NCBI RefSeq assembly: GCF_964026445.1
Contig: NZ_OZ032150.1
Location: forward strand, 62,001-126,000
Direction: 5' to 3'
DNA length: 64,000 bases
From: Rickettsia endosymbiont of Cantharis rufa
GTDB lineage: Bacteria > Pseudomonadota > Alphaproteobacteria > Rickettsiales > Rickettsiaceae
Shown here: one piece after another, positions 31,100 through 40,600 of the stretch
How the letters are laid out: each line of letters begins with the position of its first letter
How positions within the stretch are numbered: position 1 is the first letter of the stretch
Made by a program: the position numbers and the translations under genes
Notes under the pieces: model-generated
Databases searched by the model: none
What the model saw: the letters and a program-made list of their open reading frames with translations, nothing else
What the model was told of the DNA's origin: nothing

Positions 31100-32389
31100 A
31101 TGACAAAAATTTTAGGTATAGAATCAAGCTGTGATGATACAGCTGTTTCTATAATCACCGAAAATCGAGAAATCTTATCTAATATAATCATTTCACAAAA
31201 TGCAGAACACGCAGCTTTTCAGGGAGTAGTGCCTGAAATTGCTGCACGTTCTCATTTATCGAATCTAGATAAAGCATTAAAAAATGTTTTAAAAGAAAGT
31301 AGTACCAACTTAACGGAAATTAGTGCAATTGCCGCAACTTCCGGTCCAGGCCTGATCGGCGGTGTTATAGTTGGCTCAATGTTTGCAAGGTCGCTAAGCA
31401 GTCCTTTAAAAAAACCCTTTATTGCAATTAATCATTTAGAAGGTCATGCCTTAACCGCAAGATTAACCGATAATATCCCTTATCCTTATTTACTCTTGCT
31501 AGCTTCAGGTGGGCATTGCCAATTTGTAGCAGTTTTAGGACTCGGAAAATATAAAATACTAGGATCTACTATAGATGATGCCGTAGGTGAAGCTTTTGAC
31601 AAGGTAGCAAAAATGCTAAATTTAGCTTTTCCCGGAGGACCTGAAATTGAGAAAAGAGCAAAACTCGGTAATTCTCATAAATACAAATTTCCAAAACCTA
31701 TAATTAACAGCGGTAATTGCAATATGTCTTTTTCAGGACTTAAAACTGCCGTACGTACTTTAATAATGAATTTAAGGGAAATTGATTACAAAGACCGTCA
31801 TCATTTAGAAAGCTTCAGACAAGATGAATTTCAGGAAGAGCATGCGAATCGCGCAAAAGTACGTGAGCACAGGCGAAAGCCACAAAATTTGTTCGAATCA
31901 AGCTTTCTAAATGATGATGTAATTAATGATATAGCGGCAAGTTTTCAATTTACCATAGGAGAAATTCTATGTAGTAAGATACAGGATGCTATTAGAGCAT
32001 ATGAACGAGTTGTAAATGATTATTACGAGAATATAGATTATACTACACAGCTAAATTTAAAAAGCTTTAGACAAGATGAATTTAAGAATAAGTTAGCTGG
32101 GCGTACAAAAATACGTGAGCACAGGCTATACCCGCAAAATTCGCTTGGATCAAGTTTTTTAAATGACACTGTAGTAATTGCTGGCGGCGTTGCTGCCAAT
32201 AAATATTTACAAGAAGTATTAAGTAATAGTACTAAGACGCATGGTTATCATCTTATCTATCCACCTATCCACTTATGCACCGATAATGCTGCAATGATTG
32301 CATATGCAGGACTAGAGCGTTATAACAAAGGATTATTTACACCTTTAAACTTCTGTCCAAAAGCTAGATGGAGTTTAGAAGAAATATAG
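31100..32389 (+). CDS. tsaD: tRNA N6-adenosine threonylcarbamoyltransferase with two repeat inserts
   Basis: 429 residues. TsaD transfers threonylcarbamoyl to A37 of tRNAs that read ANN codons. [15 protein letters not shown] begins the ASKHA fold, NHLEGH (111-116) carries the metal-binding histidines, and [32 protein letters not shown] and [10 protein letters not shown] follow. The protein is about 75 residues longer than usual because of two inserts at about 237-270 and 321-354 that resemble each other (SFRQDEF...REHR...PQN...SSF). Both keep the frame. The last codons lie 10 bp from the IS481 end at 32399. Confidence 0.95.
   Translation: MTKILGIESSCDDTAVSIITENREILSNIIISQNAEHAAFQGVVPEIAARSHLSNLDKALKNVLKESSTNLTEISAIAATSGPGLIGGVIVGSMFARSLSSPLKKPFIAINHLEGHALTARLTDNIPYPYLLLLASGGHCQFVAVLGLGKYKILGSTIDDAVGEAFDKVAKMLNLAFPGGPEIEKRAKLGNSHKYKFPKPIINSGNCNMSFSGLKTAVRTLIMNLREIDYKDRHHLESFRQDEFQEEHANRAKVREHRRKPQNLFESSFLNDDVINDIAASFQFTIGEILCSKIQDAIRAYERVVNDYYENIDYTTQLNLKSFRQDEFKNKLAGRTKIREHRLYPQNSLGSSFLNDTVVIAGGVAANKYLQEVLSNSTKTHGYHLIYPPIHLCTDNAAMIAYAGLERYNKGLFTPLNFCPKARWSLEEI
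31808..31908 (+). repeat. Rickettsia palindromic element, first insert in tsaD
   Basis: GAAAGCTTCAGACAAGATGA at the left is partly mirrored by GTTCGAATCAAGCTTTC at the right. Translation gives [18 protein letters not shown] and ESSF. The second insert repeats the same pattern, which marks it as mobile repeat sequence and not TsaD. Confidence 0.75.
32061..32160 (+). repeat. Rickettsia palindromic element, second insert in tsaD
   Basis: AAAGCTTTAGACAAGATGAA to GCTTGGATCAAGTTTTT. Translation gives [19 protein letters not shown] and GSSF. It is about 150 bp after the first and similar at both DNA and protein level. Confidence 0.75.
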
Positions 32390-32437
32390 TAAATTAACTG
32401 TAGAAATCAAGATCTAATCCTACAGACACTATAAAAA

Positions 32438-32779
32438 TTATATCTGAATGTCTGATAAGTTATGACTGTCAGATGAGTATTCAAGATATAAGATTTCGTT
32501 ATTCTTTTCAACATCTAACTTTTTACTATCCATAAAAGTCTGCATAGGCGTTTTACCATAGCGATATTTACCGGAATGTGATCTTTCGTTATTGTAATGC
32601 TCTAACCAAATATCAAGATCTAGTTGTAGATCATCAAGATCAGTATAAATCTTTTTACGCATAGCTGTATCAAAGAATTCTTGTTTCATAGTTTTATTAA
32701 AGCGTTCACACATACCATTTGTTTGAGGAGAATATGCTTTAGTAGTAGTATACTCAATACCCTCAATGCTTAAGAACAA
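32438..32779 (-). pseudogene. IS481 transposase catalytic part, 3' half
   Basis: 113 codons from FLSIEGIEYTTTKAYSPQTN with the Glu of CERFNKTMKQ to the normal C-terminus. The 5' half lies beyond the IS1 at 33570-33920. The intervening segment with LTDRGG is deleted, so this copy cannot be restored by IS1 loss. Confidence 0.7.
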
Positions 32780-32791
32780 TTCAAAAGCATG

Positions 32792-33622
32792 GGCCGTGCC
32801 CCCGTATTGCAGCTTAGCATGAATAGTCTATAATCCTCAAACAGTAATAAGAGAGAATTATAGTTAAGGAGTTATGACAAGAATATATGTTAAGTGTAGA
32901 TCAAGAATAGATGTTAAGTGTAGATATTGTAACGACACAGAAAAAGTAGTAAAGGCGGGATATTCAATTTCAAAACAACAGAGATATCAATGCAAGCAGT
33001 GTAATCGATATTTTTAACTGTAATATATTAATAATGCCTCTAAGCCTGGAGTCAAGGCTCAGATAGTAGATATGTCAATCAATGGCTCTGGAGTTAGGGA
33101 TACAGTAAGAGTATTAAAAGTGGGTATCAATACGGTTATCCGTGTTTTAAAAAAATCTAGCGTTAAAAAAGATAAATCATTCTATCAATACGATAGAAGT
33201 AATTATTGCTCCTGAAATAGATGAACAATGGTCTTATGTACAGAATAAATCCAAACAAAGATGGCTTTGATATTCTTTGGATAAGATTTTGTTAAAAGTA
33301 GTTGCTTATACTTTTGGTACAAGATGTGATAGCACATCAGAATCATTACTGAAAAAAACTGGAGGATTTTAAGGTTACTTTTTACTTTACAGATGGATAG
33401 GGAAGTTATGCTAGGTTATTAGATCCCAAAAAACACATTGTTAGTAAAAAATATACTCAACGGATAGAACGGGGTAACTTAAATCTTAGAACAAGATGCA
33501 AAAGACTGACACGTAAAACAATTTGTTTTTCCAAGTCATTGGATATTCATGATAAAGTCATCGGAACTCTTATTGAACGTATAGCCTTTTAATATCCACA
33601 TCTGTAAAATGGAGGTGCGACC
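32792..33622 (+). mobile_element. IS1-family element (inactive) inside IS481
   Basis: Ends GGCCGTGCCCCCGTATTGCAG and AATGGAGGTGCGACC, with the 24-bp tandem unit and the shared stops. It lies after CAAAAGCATG of the IS481 transposase, the same host base where the IS1 at 42973-43803 joins another IS481 fragment. Confidence 0.8.
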
Positions 33623-33920
33623 GCACTGGTATTTGCTGACTCTCATACCACGGCAGTACTCTATCATTAAGCATGTCAGTAGCGGTAAGAGCTGTTTTAT
33701 CAGTATATAATTTAGCATCTGTAACCCTAGTATAGCTATCAATAAATACCTGAGAATATACCTTGTCTATACCTTTAAAATTACCTACATAATATGTGTC
33801 TTGGCATCCTAGATAATCTGGATGCTGTGTATCTATTTCTCCATGAGCTTCTTTCTCGCTACGCCGTTTCTCTAATACTTGTAACTGAGCTTCGGTAAGA
33901 ACAATACCATCCTGAGCCAT
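33570..33920 (-). pseudogene. IS481 transposase catalytic part, 5' half
   Basis: From MAQDGIVLTEAQLQVLEKRR through DSYTRVTDAKLYTDKTALTA to WYESQQIPV; the final codons ([10 protein letters not shown]...) are IS1 sequence. The first catalytic Asp is present, the second and the Glu are not. Confidence 0.7.
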
Positions 33921-33958
33921 TTTTACTTCTAATGCTTTAAGTCTTTTATTGATATTAT

Positions 33959-34303
33959 TTAAATCATTACGTAGCCAAATTGATCTAACCCCCCAGGTGA
34001 TACAAGAATACCAGTCTTTTTAAGCTCATTTGATACTCGCATCTGACCATAAGCTGGGTATTCTACCGCCATATCTAATACTGCTCTCTCTACCGCAGGA
34101 TCAACTCTATTTGCTATAATTGGCTTCTTCCGGCTAATCTCATATAACGCCTCTTCTCCCCCAGTTTCATATAGCTCTTTGAACCTATAATAACTGTCCC
34201 TGCTGTATCCCATAGCTTTACACGCTGACGATATACTTCCAAGACTCTTAGCTAATTCTAGTAATCCTATTTTTGGCTTTATTATTTTTTGATTTAGATT
34301 CAT
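33959..34303 (-). CDS. IS481 transposase, N-terminal part
   Basis: 114 codons starting [20 protein letters not shown]. It has two substitutions relative to the other copies (LELAKS for LGLARS) and the same GGGGGG frameshift site. The helix-turn-helix is intact but its catalytic partner is broken. Confidence 0.65.
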   Translation of the reverse strand: MNLNQKIIKPKIGLLELAKSLGSISSACKAMGYSRDSYYRFKELYETGGEEALYEISRKKPIIANRVDPAVERAVLDMAVEYPAYGQMRVSNELKKTGILVSPGGLDQFGYVMI

Positions 34304-34368
34304 CTCTAATCCTCTATTTAATACTTATCTTATTTTACTAAATGTAAGATTAAATCTCAACTATTACA

Positions 34369-34404
34369 CATCAAGGACTTGTAAAACTAAAAGTCATTTT
34401 GTAA
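34369..34404 (+). pseudogene. last codons of a lost sca autotransporter gene
   Basis: Directly after the IS481 end the plus strand reads HQGLVKLKVIL and stop. The DNA matches the 3' end of the intact sca gene (41233-41268) over 28 identical bases from CATCAAGGACTTG. It is followed by a strong terminator. I read it as the stump of an upstream, tandem sca gene removed by IS481 activity. Confidence 0.75.
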
Positions 34405-34453
34405 AACTCTCTCTTTTCTTAAATTTCATATCTGACACAAAATAATACAATGA

Positions 34454-34495
34454 TTATCTTTTATTAACCAATTAGTTAATAAAAGATAACTTTTT
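34454..34495 (+). terminator. rho-independent terminator after the sca stump
   Basis: TTATCTTTTATTAAC pairs perfectly with GTTAATAAAAGATAA (15 bp) around CAATTA and is followed by CTTTTT. It lies 50 bp after the stump stop and separates it from the next promoter. Confidence 0.75.
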
Positions 34496-34497
34496 AG

Positions 34498-34526
34498 TTG
34501 ACAGATCTTAACAAAAATTATATAAT
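34498..34526 (+). promoter_or_regulatory. consensus sigma-70 promoter for the sca gene
   Basis: TTGACA (34498-34503) and TATAAT (34521-34526) are both exact consensus with the ideal 17-bp spacer. It points to the 2191-codon sca gene, with a leader of about 160 bases. Full consensus is rare in an AT-rich genome and predicts strong constitutive transcription. Confidence 0.8.
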
Positions 34527-34570
34527 TCGCCCGATTTTAAAAAGCAATTAATAATTAAAAAGATAGTGTT

Positions 34571-34672
34571 ATGTTTCTACAGAATTTAAAATCGAAGAGG
34601 CATGTAAGTCTTTTGTCTAATAGTGTTTTAAGCATAGGTGCTAGTGTTAGCCCCAGTCCATTAAAAAAATAA
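34571..34672 (+). CDS. possible 33-residue leader peptide or gene remnant
   Basis: The leader between promoter and sca holds ATG..TAA encoding MFLQNLKSKRHVSLLSNSVL then SIGASVSPSPLKK. It is basic then hydrophobic, like a signal peptide, and ends 20 bp before the sca ATG. It has no good ribosome site. It could be a leader peptide, or the start of an older surface protein. Translation is unproven. Confidence 0.3.
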   Translation: MFLQNLKSKRHVSLLSNSVLSIGASVSPSPLKK

Positions 34673-34692
34673 CAACTAATCGAGGTACATTA

Positions 34693-37600
34693 ATGAGTAT
34701 AGCACGTAAATTAAAATCCATATTGTTAACATACTCTTTCGTTATTAGTATATCAACAAATTTATTTACCACGGATTCAGAAGCAGCCGGCGGTCCTCCA
34801 CCTCCACCTCCACCTCCACCGGGATGGACATCTCAAGCAGCGTCATCAAACAATTCTGGTAGTGGAGGACAAACTACTCAACCAGAGTCATCAAAAAGCA
34901 CTAGTAGCAGTAAAGAAACTTCCTCGCCAACAAAAGCACCGGAAGTACCCCCCCCTACTACAAACTTAGGTAAAAGATACGCTGAATTTATTAATATAAA
35001 TGATTCAAAACAAAATCTAATAATACAATTTCCAAGAGCAATAGCATATTTGATACGCCAAGAATTAACACTTCAGAACCTTGACACTAGTACCGATGTA
35101 AACAAAATTATTACCTTGTTTAATGAGAGAGAAGATTCAACCTTAGATAATGCAAAAAAAAAATATCAGGAGTTTATAAAAGACCCTTATATAGCTCAGT
35201 TTACAAATAAAAACCAACAAACAGGAGGTTTCTTAGATAATAAACTCTTCGATGAAAGTCAAGAAGAAGCAACCTTGCGTCTTTTATCATTAGAGCAACT
35301 AGATGCACAAAGGAAACAAGGAATTTTAAGTCAACAGGGTGATATATTAGAACAATTAAAATTTATAAATGAAAATTCTGAAATTCTAGGTGCATACGGT
35401 AAGACGGCATCAACAGAGATATCAAAAAAACTACCTAAAGAATTACCTAAAATTTTAAATCAACAAGGTGATATATTAGAACAATTAAAATTTATAAATG
35501 AAAATTCTAAAATTCTAGGTGCATACGGTAAGACGGCATCAACAGAGATATCAAAAAAACTACCTAAAGAATTACCTAAAATTTTAAATCAACAGGGTGA
35601 TATATTAGAACAATTAAAATTTATAAATGAAAATTCTAAAATTCTAGGTGAACACAGTAAGGCAACATTAAAAGATAGACTAAAAGTATTATTTAGGCAG
35701 TTAGATAAAATTCCAAGCAATCAATTAGTAGGTTTTATACTTGATGAAAATAAGATCAACACGAACTTAAAAGACGCTTCTTTTTCAAAAAAAGAAGTAA
35801 GGGGGCTAATAGATAGCTTAAATAATGAAATCTTAGAGAAAATTTTTCTCAGAGATGATGGTACGATAACTGAACAAGATTTAGCCAAAATATCACAAAA
35901 ATATGAAGAAACAGATTTAATAAAAAACTTAACTCAGAGTATGGTGTATATTGAGGGTAATAAAAGTAGCGGCAGTAATACAGAAACTTTAAATAAAACT
36001 TTAGAAAAAGGTCTAGGGAGCACTACCAAAAAACAACGAGAATTATTCGTAAATGTACTAACTTCTGACAATTCAAGGATACAAAAAGTTTTTATAGAGA
36101 AAATAGAAAAAGAGCGGAAACAAGATAAAATTCAAAGGGACTTAGAGAAAAAGGGGGTTTTATTAAATGACCTAGTGGGTGCACTCAAAAGACGCGAATC
36201 TAGGATATCCAAACAACAAATAGCAAGCGAGATAGAAGAACAAATAACAAGCTACCGACAAGAAACTTCAGCTTATAAGAAGCAGGAGAAAACGGGTTGG
36301 GTGCCACATCACCAAAATGATGATCAAAATACTAATAAAGATACAGAAGTAGAAGGGTGGGAAGATAATAATAATGATAATAACAACATTGACACAATAA
36401 CGGAAGCATTTAAAGAATTAGAGCGAGCAGTTCAGTCTATAATAGAAAAAAACGGCATAATAAAAACTGCTGCAATGGCTCAAGAATATTTACAGAAGGC
36501 TCAAGATCAATTAAGTTCAGCAGAAAAAAACAGAGAAGAGGTAGTAAGGGATTTATCCGCAGCATTTAAAATGATACCTGAAAAAGAGCAAAATAAGATA
36601 CGAGGTAATGGTTGGCAAGATCATTTATCACTAGAGGAAATAACAAAACTAGGTACACTAAATGAAGAAACCAATACACTAAAGAACAGAAGAAATAAAT
36701 CTGGGAAATTCACATCAACTGCGGACGCATCACAATTTAAAGCAAAAGAACAGGAATATCACACACTATTTGCAGAATTACAAAAAATCGGAATCGCAAA
36801 GCAACAGGAAAAACTTGTTAAAGACTTCGTAGACGAAATGATAAGCAGAGCTAAAAATGAAGTAGGAAAAATAGAAGCAATTTTAGAAAATTTAAAAAAG
36901 AAGGAGGAGAATAAACGCGATAATGCAGAATCTGGTCCACTAATTTCTAAGGAAATATTAGAGGCTCAAAAGCAGTTAAAAAAAGCTGAAACAGTCTTGA
37001 GTACTGCTGAACGCAATTATGAGCTTGCTAAGAGGCGAGGTGACATATCTGACAGCGATAGTGATGATGATTCCGATAATGAGTCAGATAAAAAAGTAAC
37101 ATCAATACAAGCAAGAGAAATAGAGTTAAACGATGCTAAAGAAAAGGTGGCGCAAGCTAAAAAAAACTTAGAAGATGCTGAGGCAAAAGATGCAGAGCGC
37201 CAGCGTCAAGAGGAAGATGAAGCAAAGCGTAAAGCAGACAAGGCAGAAGAGAAGGTTGAACAAAAAGAAGAAGTAGAACATCAACGTCAAAAAGACCTGA
37301 AGCTTGAGCAGGATGAAGCAAAGCGTAAAGCAGACAAGGCAGAAGATGAAGCAAAGCGTAAAGCAGGCAAGGCAGAAGAGAAGGTTGAACAAAAAGAAGA
37401 AGTAGAACATCAACGTCAAAAAGACCTGAAGCTTGAGCAGGATGAAGCAAAGCGTAAAGCAGACAAGGCAGAAGATGAAGCAAAGCGTAAAGCAGGCAAG
37501 GCAGAAGAGAAGGTTGAACAAAAAGAAGAAGTAGAACATCAACGTCAAAAAGACCTGAAGCTTGAGCAGGATGAAGCAAAGCGTAAAGCAGACAAGGCAG

Positions 37601-40600
37601 AAGATGAAGCAAAGCGTAAAGCAGGCAAGGCAGAAGAGAAGGTTGAACAAAAAGAAGAAGTAGAACATCAACGTCAAAAAGACCTGAAGCTTGAGCAGGA
37701 TGAAGCAAAGCGTAAAGCAGACAAGGCAGAAGATGAAGCAAAGCGTAAAGCAGACAAGGCAGAAGAGAAGGTTGAACAAAAAGAAGAAGTAGAACATCAA
37801 CGTCAAAAAGACCTGAAGCTTGAGCAGGATGAAGCAAAGCGTAAAGCAGACAAGGCAGAAGATGAAGCAAAGCGTAAAGCAGGCAAGGCAGAAGAGAAGG
37901 TTGAACAAAAAGAAGAAGTAGAACATCAACGTCAAAAAGACCTGAAGCTTGAGCAGGATGAAGCAAAGCGTAAAGCAGACAAGGCAGAAGATGAAGCAAA
38001 GCGTAAAGCAGGCAAGGCAGAAGAGAAGGTTGAACAAAAAGAAGAAGTAGAACATCAACGTCAAAAAGACCTGAAGCTTGAGCAGGATGAAGCAAAGCGT
38101 AAAGCAGACAAGGCAGAAGATGAAGCAAAGCGTAAAGCAGGCAAGGCAGAAGAGAAGGTTGAACAAAAAGAAGAAGTAGAACATCAACGTCAAAAAGACC
38201 TGAAGCTTGAGCAGGATGAAGCAAAGCGTAAAGCAGACAAGGCAGAAGATGAAGCAAAGCGTAAAGCAGGCAAGGCAGAAGAGAAGGTTGAACAAAAAGA
38301 AGAAGTAGAACATCAACGTCAAAAAGACCTGAAGCTTGAGCAGGATGAAGCAAAGCGTAAAGCAGACAAGGCAGAAGATGAAGCAAAGCGTAAAGCAGGC
38401 AAGGCAGAAGAGAAGGTTGAACAAAAAGAAGAAGTAGAACATCAACGTCAAAAAGACCTGAAGCTTGAGCAGGATGAAGCAAAGCGTAAAGCAGACAAGG
38501 CAGAAGATGAAGCAAAGCGTAAAGCAGACAAGGCAGAAGAGAAGGTTGAACAAAAAGAAGAAGTAGAACATCAACGTCAAAAAGACCTGAAGCTTGAGCA
38601 GGATGAAGCAAAGCGTAAAGCAGACAAGGCAGAAGATGAAGCAAAGCGTAAAGCAGGCAAGGCAGAAGAGAAGGTTGAACAAAAAGAAGAAGTAGAACAT
38701 CAACGTCAAAAAGACCTGAAGCTTGAGCAGGATGAAGCAAAGCGTAAAGCAGACAAGGCAGAAGATGAAGCAAAGCGTAAAGCAGACAAGGCAGAAGAGA
38801 AGGTTGAACAAAAAGAAGAAGTAGAACATCAACGTCAAAAAGACCTGAAGCTTGAGCAGGATGAAGCAAAGCGTAAAGCAGACAAGGCAGAAGATGAAGC
38901 AAAGCGTAAAGCAGGCAAGGCAGAAGAGAAGGTTGAACAAAAAGAAGAAGTAGAACATCAACGTCAAAAAGACCTGAAGCTTGAGCAGGATGAAGCAAAG
39001 CGTAAAGCAGACAAGGCAGAAGAGAAGGCGAAGCGTAAAGCAGACAAGGCAGAAGAGAAGGCGAAGCGTAAAGCAGACAAGGCAGAAGAGAAGGCGAAGC
39101 GTAAAGCAGGCAAGGCAGAAGAGAAGGCGAAGCGTAAAGCAGACAAGGCAGAAGAGAAGGCAAACAAAGCGGCAGAAGAGAAGGCGAAACGTAAAGCAGA
39201 CAAGGCAGAAGAGGAGGCAAACAAAGCGGCAGAAGAGAAGGCGAAACGTAAAGCAGACAAGGCAGAAGAGGAGGCAAACAAAGCGGCAGAAGAGAAGGCG
39301 AAACGTAAAGCAGGCAAGGCAGAAGAGGAGGCAAACAAAGCGGCAGAAGAGGAGGCGAAACGTAAAGCAGGCAAGGCAGAAGAGGAGGCAAACAAAGCGG
39401 CAGAAGAGGAGGCGAAACGTAAAGCAGGCAAGGCAGAAGAGGAGGCAAACAAAGCGGCAGAAGAGGAGGCGAAACGTAAAGCAGGCAAGGCAGAAGAGGA
39501 GGCAAACAAAGCGGCAGAAGAGGAGGCGAAACGTAAAGCAGGCAAGGCAGAAGAGGAGGCAAACAAAGCGGCAGAAGAGGAGGCGAAACGTAAAGCAGGC
39601 AAGGCAGAAGAGGAGGCAAACAAAGCGGCAGAAGAGGAGGCGAAACGTAAAGCAGGCAAGGCAGAAGAGGAGGCAAACAAAGCGGCAGAAGAGGAGGCGA
39701 AACGTAAAGCAGGCAAGGCAGAAGAGGAGGCAAACAAAGCGGTAGAAGAGGAGGCGAAACGTAAAGCAGGCAAGGCAGAAGAGGAGGCAAACAAAGCGGC
39801 AGAAGAGGAGGCGAAACGTAAAGCAGGCAAGGCAGAAGAGGAGGCAAACAAAGCGGCAGAAGAGGAGGCGAAACGTAAAGCAGGCAAGGCAGAAGAGGAG
39901 GCAAACAAAGCGGTAGAAGAGGAGGCGAAACGTAAAGCAGGCAAGGCAGAAGAGGAGGCAAACAAAGCGGCAGAAGAGGAGGCGAAACGTAAAGCAGGCA
40001 AGGCAGAAGCAGAATGTATAGAGGATATGGCTTCAATGTTTAAAAATGCAGAAGATGAAGCTGAGCAAAAAGCAAGGGAAGATGCAGCAAAAACAAAAGC
40101 TGGGGCCGATAGAAAAGCAAAAAAAGATGAGGGATATAAAGCTGACGAGGAGGAATTAGAAGAAAGTAATAATACAGTTGAAGAGGAATTTAAAAAAGAT
40201 ACGCTTTTAGAAAGCGAAGATAAAGCTGTCAATATGTCACTCAAAACTGAAGAAATTGTAGAACAAGATGACACTGTATTAAAAGAGCGGATATCTAACA
40301 AAACCAATGAAACAGTAGCACTATTAGAGGGAGTAGATAGAATGACTTCAGTTACTAATAAACATATTTATAGTAATATTTTTAATAACAGACTTAATGT
40401 TGCTGCAATAGGTGCCGGTGATGAAGAAGTTAATATAAACAGAGGGGTATGGATTAGCGGTTTATACGGGATCAACAAACAAGGAGCCTGGAGAAATATT
40501 CCGAAATACCAAGGTCGTACAACCGGTGTAACTATCGGGAGCGATGTTGAATTCATTAACAACCATGATGTTATAGGAATAGCTTATAGTCGTCTGGAAT

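Larger units (their letters stand above)
32399..34368 (-). mobile_element. IS481-family element interrupted by IS1
   Basis: Both ends are present: TGTAGAAATCAAGATCTAAT at 32399 and the other TGTA end at 34368. An IS1 (32792-33622) sits in the catalytic frame and about 52 bp of the IS481, including the codons around the second catalytic Asp, are missing at the junction. The left flank is the tsaD 3' end, the right flank is the stump of a sca gene; no target duplication. Confidence 0.8.

Noticed and set aside
34571-34672. Riboswitch or attenuator in the sca leader
   Set aside because: No conserved aptamer or competing stem is seen after the promoter; only a short ORF is present.
37312-40008. 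CRISPR-like array
   Set aside because: Units are contiguous tandem coding repeats with no variable spacers.
37157-40036. Long minus-strand open frames (959, 599 and 447 codons) and a 254-codon plus frame across the sca repeats
   Set aside because: They are shadows. Repeat units are multiples of three, so any frame free of stops in one unit stays open across all; the products are low-complexity Leu/Cys/Pro or Arg/Lys strings with no ribosome site.
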